A DNA stretch of 64,000 bases, taken from Siphonodentalium dalli (Eukaryota > Mollusca > Scaphopoda > Gadilida > Siphonodentaliidae). Below, in pieces: positions 45,253 through 56,540 of the stretch (the stretch's first letter is position 1; every line of letters starts with the position of its first letter). Position numbers and translations under genes: made by a program. The stretch spans positions 55,020,025-55,084,024 of the forward strand of contig CP136068.1 in the NCBI GenBank assembly GCA_032622095.1, read 5' to 3'. The notes beneath the pieces were generated by a model. The model had not been told where the DNA came from, made no database searches, and saw only the letters and a list, made by a program, of their open reading frames with translations.

Positions 45253-46187
45253 GTTTAGATCATGCCATGAATCTCTATTCTGACTAACACCCGTATAAAT
45301 CATATTCCACCAGTACAAAACATGGGAACTTTTTGAAGTTTTGACAGGGAGCATTATAAACTCGAAAAAATAACGCGGGGACTGAATATATTTCTTAGTA
45401 ATTACATGTACCTGTTCCTTAATTATGTACTTCACTGTACGTGAATGTTCCAACTCGAAACAGTTCATTATCAAGTATATCATGCTACAACATTCAATAA
45501 CATATGGGACTCGTTTATCAGCTGATTTGAATAATATAATTTGTCGAATGTGTCAGTTCAGCACAAGCCGAGACGACTTTGAGTACATCTCGTTTAGGAA
45601 ACGAAGTAGTCTCCTCTAGACATCGATTCGGACACGTATACACGTGATATTTACTTTAGTTATAATCAGACGGGAATTCGGCAACATAGATGGTTGGTTG
45701 TTGATCACAAAGAAGCATTGTCGTATATTTTTCGATATACCCACTTCCGAAATCGACTCAATTTATGGAAAATGGTTAAATCATGAACACAAATTTCAAC
45801 GCAAGGTGATTGCAGGAAGATTTAACAATAGGAATCCGAAAAAAATCGACGAGAAAATACTCAATCGTGTTGCTAAATTCCGATACATCGTGAAAATATT
45901 TGTTCCAAAGTTAGGACCCCGGACTGTTTCTGCAGCCTATTTCTACCCCAATGCTTTAATGAAATATACAAAGTTGTATCGAATTCAACCCGGAAAATAT
46001 CGATGTATTGAGCGAATGTAACTGCTTCTATGCCAACCGTTCAATTCTGTCAAAATTAATTAAACACTATATTTTTCTCTATTTCGTAACTAGAAATTGC
46101 AACATAAAAATAGAGATGCGCGGTTGTATCGTCGTAGAAGCGCGGTTGGCAACACAGATGCGCGTTTTCGAATGGTCGGTGTGCAGT
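45253..46187. other. Unassigned; two modest open frames
   Basis: Frames at 45425-45619 (ATG start, 64 codons, plus) and 45644-46021 (GTG-started, 125 codons, plus; basic, with FDIPTSEIDSIYGKW and NNRNPKKIDEKI segments). I recognise neither. The second is longer than expected by chance in AT-rich DNA and could be an exon or a transposon remnant. Confidence 0.3.
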
Positions 46188-46189
46188 AG

Positions 46190-46385
46190 AAACCCTTGGG
46201 ACAGAGCGGGACAGACGTTACAGAAGTTTGTAGAATCGTTTTTATTTCTCATCGTTTTCTCTGTCCCAGTAGTAACCCTTGGGATAGAGCGGGACAGACG
46301 TTACAGAAGTTTAAAGAATCGTTTTTATTTCTGGTGATTATCTGCATTCCAGTATTAACCCGTGGGACATCGCGGGACGGACGCC
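46190..46385 (+). repeat. About 84-bp tandem repeat, three units
   Basis: Units start cccttgggacagagcgggac at 46193, a one-base variant at 46278, and a diverged form at 46360. Related to 32330-32365. Confidence 0.85.
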
Positions 46386-47018
46386 ACAACCCGATAATCT
46401 CTGGAAGGCACTATATATTACATATCTCAAAACTTATCACCATGTAAAAAGTCCATTTTGCCCTCGGCGATAGCTGATTGGAACAAAATCCCAACTGAAA
46501 TGACCGACGTTGTCCCTTTCTCTGACTTCAAATTCAATTTACGACTCGTATACCAACCCGCAAAACCCGTGAGCCCTCACTTCTATTCAGGTCTCAGCCA
46601 TGCACCATTTGTATACACATCGATGATTTCTTCCAGCGTAACTGTCAAGGGCGTCATCTGGCGAATCGCCAAATTCACTACTATACAAATTTAGCTTAAC
46701 CTTACAGTCAAATGTTTGATACATACATTGCCTTGAAATCTATATTTACATCTTCCTTAAATATCACAATAGATATAGATATACACATATTTATGCTCGT
46801 TCTAATTGATAATCCATAAACATACGCTGAAAGATGTTATTCGACATAATGCAAATTGTTTTCTCACCATGTACAAACGTTTCTGTTATCGCCTTTTTGT
46901 CATCTTATAACAATGTATTGCCAATTTTGTACGGGAGAGGGACTACCTAAGTTGAAATAACTTGTGCCCTGATCCCTTTTGTATATTTATATACTAATAA
47001 GATATGTCTAAAATAAAA
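46386..47018 (+). pseudogene. Non-LTR retrotransposon 3' end (RT C-terminus and tail)
   Basis: A 5'-truncated copy. The coding remnant includes the C-terminal PSAIADWNKIPTEMTD block (from 46458), matching the F-x-P-x-x-I-x-x-W-N-x-L/I-P motif near the end of CR1/L2-like ORF2 proteins. It then reads FSDFKFNLRL and runs to a stop at 46694. A one-base frameshift near 46456 separates it from the KSPFCP segment before it. The 3' untranslated tail has a hairpin at 46933-46976 (GGGA..GGG, AAGTT-loop-AACTT, CCC..TCCC) and ends in an A-rich tract. This links the tail family (also at 19802 and 47078) to a reverse-transcribing element. Five-prime truncation is the usual outcome for these elements. Confidence 0.65.
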
Positions 47019-47064
47019 AAAAATGTAAATATGTTTGTATCATCATCTTGATTTCATGTGTGTT

Positions 47065-47159
47065 GTAATATTGTGTTGGGAGGGGGGGCTTCATAAGTTG
47101 CAAAAACTTGTGCCCCAATCCATTTTGTATATTATGCAAATAAAATATGTTTCAAGTCA
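47065..47159 (+). repeat. Non-LTR retrotransposon 3' tail, second copy
   Basis: Hairpin 47078-47121 with GGGG/CCCC and AAGTT/AACTT pairing, then ttttgtatattatg and aataaaatatgttt. It lies only about 60 bp after the end of the previous tail. Confidence 0.65.
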
Positions 47160-48022
47160 AGCCAACCAAGGGGGGGGGGGGGCCGGAAAAAAAACTGCGG
47201 GACACAACGTACCGGGGGTGGGGGGTGTACCTAGGCGTCAAAAATTTACACGTAATTTTTTTCCTTATTCATTTAGGGGGGGGGGGGGGTGTCGGAAAAA
47301 ATTTGCATGTAATTTTTTTCCAAATATGTATTTTCAGACTCACAACTTCAATATTTTCTCTCATTTTATAGAATATGGATTAACCTTAATATCCAAATCA
47401 TATATACATGAGTAGTAAAATCCACCTAAAACAATTTTGGATAACCACTGTCTTGGTTTACATGTGATATTGACCCCATTAACCCTCTTAATAATGCCGA
47501 CTATGTCAGTGTCTACCAGTCGAATGCAGAATTCTACCCTGCGATCGCTTATCTGGCAAATTTTCACCGCAGAACTACCCCATGTATTAAACAATTTCTC
47601 CTCCAATGGTATCAGAAAACAGTTATATGCTGGTATCTCACTCATCTCATTTGCATCTTTTTCAAAGTCGAGGTAATGACTAGTTGTCTTTTTTTAAAGT
47701 GCATACAAAGCGTTGCGATCACGAGGTACAAATCTGCGTTCTACTGGTAGACAATGACCATTTTAGTCATAATAATCTAAACTAAGTTACCAAGCACCTT
47801 CTCGTGAATTGTATGCTCCGGTGTTTTTTTCGGTTTCCGGTCAAACCGAGTTGTTGTCCGGCTTGGGTAGATTTGATTTTTTTTCTGGGGTAATGGTCAG
47901 TGGAAAATAACTGCAGTTTTTGCTGTTTTGGTGGGGGGGGGGGCGTACCCAAACCGAAGAAAACAGTTTTTTCCACCCTGTGTCTGCAGTTTTTTTCCGC
48001 CCCCCCCCCCCTGAGCCAACCA
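47160..48022 (-). mobile_element. Poly-G-ended TIR element M1, copy A, with 9-bp target duplication
   Basis: Element 47169-48013 is flanked by the exact direct repeat AGCCAACCA at 47160-47168 and 48014-48022. Each end is a run of about 12 G (inward on each strand) followed by CCGGAAAAAAAACTGC or CGGAAAAAAACTGC. Nine-bp duplications are typical of Mutator-like elements, which makes that the leading hypothesis. Internal frame on the minus strand at 47361-47645. A second, inverted copy is at 56541-57423 and is about 97% identical over the 285-bp frame. Confidence 0.75.
47361..47645 (-). CDS. Unrecognised 94-aa frame of element M1, copy A
   Basis: Starts MSEIPAYNCFLIPLEEKLFN and ends DLDIKVNPYSIK. 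The same frame exists in copy B. Where copy B has an additional upstream ATG, this copy has AAG in that position and a 3-bp in-frame length difference nearby. Between copies I count five amino-acid-changing and three silent differences, which gives no sign of strong protein conservation. Three evenly spaced cysteines and a hydrophobic C-terminal stretch (SKIVLGGFYYSCIY) are visible. I know no family for it. It may be part of a lost transposase, a captured exon, or a chance frame. Confidence 0.3.
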   Translation of the reverse strand: MSEIPAYNCFLIPLEEKLFNTWGSSAVKICQISDRRVEFCIRLVDTDIVGIIKRVNGVNITCKPRQWLSKIVLGGFYYSCIYDLDIKVNPYSIK

Positions 48023-49207
48023 CCATTAACCACGTACTATGGGCTAGTGGATAAGGATGAATAGAACAGGCAGCGCCTCAGGTGTTTGTCGAATATTTCT
48101 CAACCAAACGCCAAGATTTTGATACGACAAAAATAAAATTTAACCGTTTTTATTATTTGAAAATAAAAGCAGTATACCGACGAGTGCATATATGTGGCCA
48201 AATTTAGATATGATTTCATTGTATCTTTTAATGAATGTTGAAAGAGTAAACAACATCAACCAATATATGCAAATATATCTGATTCAATCGCTGAACAAAT
48301 AACAGTTGAATTGAAAGATAATTATAGTTTGAATAGAGCAAGAAAGAGTCATCATCGGTTCAGAAACGTAGTCAATTTATCGGAAGAGAACACGATGTGT
48401 AACATGTTGTCGGAAAAGAACGTAGCAATTCAGAACAATTTTGAGTTGTCGATTTTGGTCAGATAATTGCCTCATATTGTAATGTAATGCATGTCCATAG
48501 GTATCCATGCGAAAATACAAGTTTTCATAACCAAATTACAGTATTATCATACTCTATTTATTTACTTTTTGTTGAAACTGTTTTAGTGATAAATGCACAT
48601 ACACAATGACGACGCTTTCAAGATGCCAGACAAGTCATTCACTATGATCTGCTCGTGACATATTAGTTCGGGACGACTGGGACTCATGTATAGGGTGTCT
48701 TTAGCTTCCAGAAACCTTACCTTATTTCCTCTGCTGTCATATAAAGGTGAAAACAAACTTTAAATACCGAAAATGAAACGTAGCGTCTCGATGGAGAGGC
48801 GTATCATTTATCGGAAAAGTGGCATCTCTCGAGTATCAGATGAGCCCCCTGATATCTGAACATAGAAAATCGTCATATCGTCTGCGATACAATAAATCAT
48901 GTTTGGTGATTTGTCAACTGTCAATTGAGTTACCCGGGATACATCCCAATAATGCAGAGATCTCTCGAGTGTAGCACGAACAGGAAGTTACAAATTGTTG
49001 ACCTAATATGACCTTATCACTAAAAGCTGTCAGCAGAATAATTGGGGGTGCTTTTTAAACTTCAGCCGAATATCACCCGAAGCCAGTTATTTATATCAAT
49101 CACGTTATCGTAGCTAAGAGTTTGGAAATCCTATATCTGGCTTACTTAATGTGCTGCGTGGCTGGTCTCAAACTATCAGCCATTTTGTGCAAAACGCTAT
49201 ATAAATA
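48023..49207. other. No recognisable gene
   Basis: AT-rich; only short, overlapping frames without motifs. Confidence 0.4.
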
Positions 49208-49347
49208 TAAGAAATGCATGTAGTGGATGTGTGTGTTATTGGGGGATACGGCGCTGTGGTCGTTATGGGCGCATTATTGTACCCCAACGACCACAGCGAC
49301 GTATCCCCCAATAACACACGCACCTACTACACTACATTCGTTTCTTA
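49208..49347. repeat. Foldback, about 60-bp arms
   Basis: Inverted repeat centred near 49272. Inner arms gtgtgttattgggggatacg and complement are nearly perfect; outer arms (taagaaatgcatgtagtg) are weaker. MITE-like. The frame over it is a by-product. Confidence 0.9.
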
Positions 49348-49928
49348 ATAAATTACATAAATTATTTTGGCACTTTCTTTTTACACAGCGTTTTCAATGT
49401 CACAAGGGTGTTTATACGTGTAAATGTAGCCTGTTTATAATATACCATTGGGAGTCAAACTTTTCCGTCCTGAACATTTTGTCTTCTACGACATCGGGGG
49501 AAAACTAAGTCAGTTAACACTTTGTTTACAAATTGATACCCTAATTGGTCCAACAAAAAAAAGAATTGACACAGGCCTGTTAAAATAAAATCTAATTTAT
49601 TGTAAAGGTACATTTTGACCCAAAGAGGTATAACAAATGAATTTGGTATCATTTGAACAATTATGGTATCACATTTTAGGGTATCAATTGACTCGATGTC
49701 ATTTGACAGTAACCCGTACTTACAGATGTCCCATCCAATTGGATACTATAAATATCAAACTGCTAATTAGACATCAGCGTCTGCGTGTTTATACAATGTA
49801 CAAGAACGTATTTGTCCGCTACTCATTCGTGTTCCGGTCATTCAAGGGGACGCGCGGTCGCACAGCGAGAGCTCCTCGTTAATCCCTTGAGTGACCGTCG
49901 ATTTTTTTGTCGCCGGGCTTGACTGGTT
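49348..49928. other. No recognisable gene
   Basis: Contains gtatcaattgac and tggtatcatttga motifs reminiscent of 26000-26110. GC content rises sharply after about 49840. Confidence 0.4.
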
Positions 49929-50462
49929 ATGGAATTAATCCCCAGTCAAGTCCAGCGCACGCTGAGCGGTTTCCAGTCTGCCCATTGTGTTAGCTGGTAT
50001 GTCCATGCTAACGCGGGCAGGCTGGATGTGGTACTGGAGTACCAGGTCACCCCGGCAGAACCCTCTGCCGGCCGTGGCTTGGATGGACGGACCGGAATCC
50101 ACCGGTCCGGGACGGGCCAGACCACTCAGACCGGGACCGAGAGGAAGAGGAAGAAGAAGACTCCCGCCCGTCACCACAGGGATGCTGACAGGGGGGCCAG
50201 GTGGAGACAGGGGAAGGCTGAGAGATGCCCAGCTCCCGTCCACTTGGCCCCCGGACATGAAGAACTGGACGATATCACCACCAGAAGCAGGGACGCCGTC
50301 GTCATTCCGGATGTCCCTGCCATCGCCACCGAGGTCGGCGGAGCCAGGGACGCGGATACCACCCCTGCCGCTGATTTCGGATGGAGATGGACACGCTTCC
50401 ACCAAGGACACCGGAGTACCAACACATCCCGGTGTCATCCATCTCCACCAGCACCAGCACCA
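49929..50462 (+). CDS. GC-rich coding region of unknown function, 3' end cut by T3
   Basis: A roughly 600-bp GC-rich island in AT-rich surroundings, open in two plus frames and one minus frame. The frame from the ATG at 49929 begins MELIPSQVQRTLSGFQSAHC, has VSWYVHANAGRLDVVLEYQV and a basic block (ERKRKKKTPARHHRDAD), then acidic and Pro-rich sequence. Such an N-terminal strand-rich segment plus basic block recalls gag-like first ORFs of invertebrate transposons, which is an impression only. The frame from 49987 is Pro-rich and ends in HLHQHQH, which could continue into the Gln-rich start at 63076. At 50463 element T3 begins and both frames stop within its terminus. Which frame is real cannot be settled by eye; the antisense frame (49935-50471) is probably a shadow caused by high GC. 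Confidence 0.35.
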
Positions 50463-50849
50463 CACTGCCAAAAATAATTTCTTAATAAGATAAAATATCT
50501 TGAAACAAGAAAAACTATTTCCTGAAACAGGAAAATAAATCTTATTTTGAGAAATATACCCCCAAAGTCTGCTACATCAAGAAAATTTAAGAAACTCCCA
50601 CCAGACAAAAGATAGTTTTCTCAAAAAAGATAGATTTTAGTCTTGAAACAAGAAAAAATTTCCTTACTAAGAAAATGGCTTCAAAAATTAAATGTATATT
50701 TCTTGTTTCAAGATTTTTTTTCTAAGTTAAGAAATACTTAAAGAAAATATTTCTAAACCAAGAATTAATTGTTATGTACAAATTACTGCTGTAATAGAAT
50801 AACTGTAAAAGTACAACGATAGCAAAATTGTGATCAAAATTTTGTGGTA

Positions 50850-51125
50850 AACATTGAAAAAGGTCCAACCTGTTGATTAAATATTCTGAAATTCATATTC
50901 ATACTTAAATATTTGAACTACATGTAATACTACAGCTATAGGATTATATAATTGTTGACAAGTCACTCACTGTAACATTTTTGTTTACATAACATTGGAA
51001 AAGGTCCAACCTGTTGATTAAATATTCTGAAAATGTTATTCATAGTTAAATATTTGAACTAATAATACAGCTAGAATTATATATTTGTTGACAAATCACT
51101 GTAACAGTTTTGTTTACATAACAAT
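50850..51125. repeat. 141-bp tandem duplication
   Basis: Two units starting aacattgaaaaaggtccaac (50850) and a near-identical form (50991), about 85-90% alike. Confidence 0.9.
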
Positions 51126-51409
51126 AGTTTCAACAGCTGTAATTTTGTTATTGGCAATCTGTCAGTAAGTGTTTTTATCTATTTCTCAATGCGCTTAGGG
51201 CATGCTGACCTTTATACAATTTTAATAAAATTTTGTTTGCACAATATAGTGGGTCGCCATTGAGGAGGCCTCCCTTGAAATCTCCAGTTGGTGGTTTGCC
51301 ACACCATCCCGAACTAGACAAACCTCTCTGGTGGCCCCTTGCATTGCACCTATTAATTAAACCGGTACTTCAAGCTGGTATATACCCCTCTTATATAAGG
51401 ATGGAAGAT

Positions 51410-54035
51410 GCTACCAATTTCAAACCGATGGTATTTCTTCAGAGTTGACTCTCTTGTATTATGAAAGCAAGCCCAATGAGGCCATGCACCTATTGTATGT
51501 TTATAACACACAAAAGACTATATCTTAGCAGAATGCATGTCTCTGATGATACAAACAATAAATTATCCAATTTATCCATAGTTGAATTTCATTTGGCTAT
51601 ATAGGAAAGCATACAATGTGGCTTTTATTTAGTTTCCACAAAGTATTTTAAGTAAAATATCCATCAAGTGATGTATTCTGCCTTGTCCTATATATTAAAA
51701 TGCATGCAATGGCCATGAGAAATGCTTAATTTATTGGTAGAGATGTCAATCAGATAAGAAATACTGACATTTTAGGTTTGATACACCATTTCAGCTGGCT
51801 TGGCATCTTTTAAATTTGAAACCTAAGGGAATTTATTCAGCTTTGACTCTCTAAATTATGGAAGAAAGCCCAAATGAAGCCACTATTTGCATGTTAGTAA
51901 CATGTATAAGGCTATATCTCAACAGAATACATGTCTCTGATAAAATGCACAATAAATATCAATAGTTCAATTGCATTTGGCTATAGAGGGATGAATACAA
52001 TATTGGTTTTATGTAGTTTCCACAGACTATTTTAAGTAAAATATCCATCAATTGATGTTTTCTACATAGCCTTGTATATTAAAATGCATGTAATGACCAT
52101 GGGAAATGTTTAATTCATTAGTTGATATGTCCATCTGATAAGAAATACTGACAATTGAGGTTTAAAATACCATTTCATGGGATTATGGGATCATAAATAT
52201 CAAACTAAGGGAATTTCTTCAGATTTGACTCTCTAAATAATGGAAGAAAGCCCAAATGAAACCACTATTTGCATGTTAATGACATGTATAAGGCTATATC
52301 TCAACAGAATACATGTCGCTGATAAAATACACCATAAAATATCCATAGTTTAATTGCATTTGGCTATAGAGGGATGCATACAATATTGCTTTTAAGTAGT
52401 TTCCACAGACTATTTTAAGTAAGATATCCATCAAATAATGTTTTCTACCTTGCCCTATATAGCATAATGCACACAGTGACCATGAGAAATGTTTAATTTA
52501 TTGGTAGAGATGTCCATCTGATAAGAAATACTGCCATTTGAGGTTTGATACACCATTTCAGCTGGCTTGGCATCTTACAAATTTGAAATAAGGGAATTTA
52601 TTCAGCTTTGACCCTCTAAATTATGGGAAAAAAGCCTAAATTATGCCATTATTGGCATGTTTATAACATATATAAGGCTATATCTGAACAGAATACATGT
52701 CTCTGATGAAATCAACAATAAAATATCCATAGTTTAATTTGTTTTGGCTATACAGGGATGCATACAACATGGCTTTTAGGTTGTTTCCACAGACTATTTT
52801 AAGTAAAATATCCATCAAATGATGTTTTCTGCCTTGTCCTGTATATTAAAATGCATGCAATGACCATGAAAAATGTTTAATTTATTGGTAGAGATGTCCA
52901 TCTGATAAGAAATACTGCCATTTGAGGTTTGATACACCATTTCAGCTGGCTTGGCATCTTACAAATTTGAAATAAGGGAATTTATTCAGCTTTGACCCTC
53001 TAAATTATGGGAAAAAAGCCTAAATTATGCCATTATTGGCATGTTTATAACATATATAAGGCTATATCTGAACAGAATACATGTCTCAGGTGAAATAAAC
53101 AATACAACATCCATAGTTTAATTTGATTTGGCTATACAGGGATGCATACAACATGGCTTTTAGGTTGTTTCCACAGACTATTTTAAGTAAAATATCCATC
53201 AAATGATGTTTTCGGCCTTGTCCTGTATATTAAAATGCATGCAATGACCATGAAAAATGTTTAATTTATTGGTAGAGATGTCCATCTGATAAGAAATACT
53301 GCCATTTGAGCTTTGATACACCATTTCAGCTGGCTTGGCATCTTACAAATTTGAAATAAGGGAATTTATTCAGCTTTGACCCTCTAAATTATGGGAAAAA
53401 AGCCTAAATTATGCCATTATTGGCATGTTTATAACATATATAAGGCTATATCTGAACAGAATACATGTCTCAGGTGAAATAAACAATACAACATCCATAG
53501 TTTAATTTGATTTGGCTATACAGGGATGCATACAATATTGCTTTTAGGTAGTTTCCACTGATTATTTTAAGTAAAATATCCATCAAATGATGTTTTCTAC
53601 ATTGCCTTGTATATTAAAATGCATGTAATGACCATGGGAAATGTTTAATTTATTAGTTGATATGTCCATCTGATAGGAAATACTGACATTTGAGGTTTTA
53701 AATACCATTTCATGGGATTATGGGATCATAAATATCAAACTAAGGGAATTTCTTCAGATTTGACTCTCTAAATGATGGAAGAAAGGCCAAATGAAGCCAC
53801 TATTTGCATGTTTATAACATGTATAAGGCCATATCTTTGCAGAATGCTTTTCTCTGATAATAAAACAAATAACATATCTATATTTCATAGTTTAGTTGGC
53901 AAAACAGGGTGCATAACATGTGGTTTTAAAGTAGTTTCACAGACTATTTTAACTAGAATATCAATTAAATGATGTAATCTAACTTGCCCTGTGTTTAAAA
54001 ATGCATACACTGACCATGATAAATGTTTAATACAA
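51410..54035. repeat. 383-bp satellite array, about 6.8 units
   Basis: Anchor ttgactctctaaattatgg (or ttgaccctc) at 51445, 51843, 52225, 52608, 52992, 53376 and 53760. Spacing is 382-384 bp except the first, which is 398. Units 3 to 5 are nearly identical and the outer units are diverged, as expected for homogenisation from the middle of an array. No coding frame. Confidence 0.95.
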
Positions 54036-55439
54036 ACAGCGTCCTTAATGCTGCACCAGCCTAACTCCCGTTATGAAAGGGTTAAATTAATAAACAAAGG
54101 TTACACAGACATCCCCCCTTCAACAGCGCGGTGAGTGTGTTTTTTATGTAATATATGTCATATCCGGTATAAGAGCCCCCCCCCCATTTCGTACGCTGTA
54201 TTCCATGCCCTGTTATGAGGTACGCCATATTCCGGCCCCTCTGTTAGGAGGTATTCGGTATTCCAAAAATACCGGTATTCGTATACCAACCTTCCAATAA
54301 AACGATCATAAGAATAATACAAATGCGATGTTTGTCACAATAAATGCACGGTTTGACATACAGATCGTCGATCATCAATTTATATCAATTTAGACATGGA
54401 CATGATGACCGGCGTTCGTACGGCAATAGAGAATTTATCCATATGGCTGTTAACTGGTATTTCGCATTCCACCCTCTGTGTTAAGTGGTATTATTCCGTA
54501 TTCCAGGGGGTGTGGTGCTCTTATATGGTGTGAAGTTTACAACTAATGTGGCAATCATGAAATTTTTAATTATTAGAACTGTTTGGGATATATACACCCC
54601 AATAACCCTGTCTTCACGCTCCTGTTGGTGGTGGCCTTATCAATCTATTGCTTCGTTGAACTTTTATTATTGCAAATTTGAGGTAAAAGTTCTTGAAGCG
54701 TGTAATTTCGTTCCACTTTACAACAGCGGCACAATGATTCCTATTTTTTTAACCTACCGGCGCAGATCGAGGCTGGACGTCCATCTTACGTTTTCATAGG
54801 ATACAAATTGATCGGATTTTAGGTAAGTGAAACTAATTAGTCATCAATTGAAGTGATTTCTCATTATGAACAGACTGTTACTAGTAAAATACTTAATCGA
54901 ACTACAATTAAAAATGCACGACTTATCCTGTTTTATTCAAATGAAATTTGATAGTAAATCGGCCTAATTTTGTTTCCGTTAAATATTTCAGAAAATGGAA
55001 TCCGTCATTGATAAATGAACATTTGTTTGGTCAAAATAGTAACTTCTGACGGACTATGATTATATGGCATTTATGAATCATATATAAAGGTAGCCCTACA
55101 CAATATTCCCAACTGTGTTCCCAACTGCAAAAACGATTTTTAATGAATTATAAATTGGCCTAAATTTGATGCTTCATAAAAGGAAAAACTGTCCGGGAAT
55201 GGCTATTTTCGTCTGCAAAATCAAATTCTGCCATAAATGCAGTGCATTATCGGTCGACATTAATATGACAATAGTTGGAATATTAAAAGGTCCCAGTTAT
55301 TGAAAATATACATGTAGCTTATAAGGAAATTGTCAGTTATGATCAGTTATACCGGTACTTCATACCATTATTCTAACAAATGTCAACTTGATAGAATTCC
55401 CACCATCTCTTTAATATTGTCATGCCATGGCCAATTTAA
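54036..55439. other. No recognisable gene
   Basis: Contains a short C-run at 54177, ggtattcggtattcc-like motifs near 54215-54290, and a 104-codon unrecognised plus frame at 54485-54799 without family motifs. Confidence 0.35.
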
Positions 55440-56120
55440 CACTAAGTGAACGTTCAGATTACCACGATACAATCGTAAGTGGAAATATTTCTGTGCATAT
55501 AACTGTGCATGCTCACCTCAAAATCGTAGGTAAAAAATAATATCATGCACTGTTTTATTTAAAAGCGAAATTGTGGCGTATCCTTGGTTATCCCCATTTG
55601 CGACGTAATCACTAATCAGTCATGTGTATGTAAAAATTGTGGCCTGAAGGATCGCATGATAGTCAATCACATGCTTTACAAAAAACTGTGATTTCATCAT
55701 GTACGACATCGTAATCATGTGAACAAACTATCCACGATCTCGTCGATCCCGGTTCCTCCACTTAAGATTGTATCTTTCATCTGTACGTTCACTGAGTGAA
55801 CATTCATGATTCATATGACTACGATTCAATTGTAAGTGGACAGATTCCCATCTTGGGTAATAACCGATAGTTGGACTGCGCATGCTCACGACATGATCAC
55901 GAGTTATATCAATGCAGAATTGCAAAATTGTGACGTATCCTTGGTTACCTCCACTTGGTGAAATTTGCGTGTACGTAAAAATCGTACAAAGTAAATGGAA
56001 ATATCATAGGATAGTTAATCACGTGGTTAACCACCGATATTAAATATACTCATCTGCGATGACATCGTAACAAACTATCCATGATTTTGTCAGGCCCGAT
56101 TCCTCCACTTACGATTGAAT
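55440..56120. repeat. About 350-bp tandem duplication, diverged
   Basis: Blocks gtgaacgttcag/gtgaacattcat, caatcgtaagtgga, gcatgctcac, gacgtatccttggtta and attcctccacttacgattg recur in the same order at 55447-55765 and 55796-56115. Confidence 0.8.
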
Positions 56121-56540
56121 TATGGTCTTCTGACATCTGAATCGCCGAAAATGCTAATATTGTTGGAAGAATGAACTTTACACTTGTTTTTTGAATATGT
56201 TTGCAAATTATGAAAATACATGCATCCATATCATATATGTACATGTATTTTTTCTTCAATTACAGAAATACCAGATTCATTAGCCATGGTGGATGCGGCA
56301 TCATGCCCTCTCATCTTCAACATATGAAGATTGATTTCGCCCATGATTAGTCTTAAGCGTCGGTCCTGTCTAGCTAGACACGTGGCAATGAACAAATGAC
56401 AGGTGAAATATCACGGGAAGTCTGTTCGCCAAAATACCAGTGGTGAGTTTATATCTATAGCTACCATGCAGATGAATATTTGTACATTGTCACCAATACA
56501 TGTATATACCGCTATCCTCAAAATTATGGACCTTAAAAAT

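Noticed and set aside
49935-50471. 178-codon minus-strand frame
   Set aside because: It lies in a GC-rich island with few stops in any frame, is Gly/Pro/Ser-rich without motifs, and opens inside T3's terminus.
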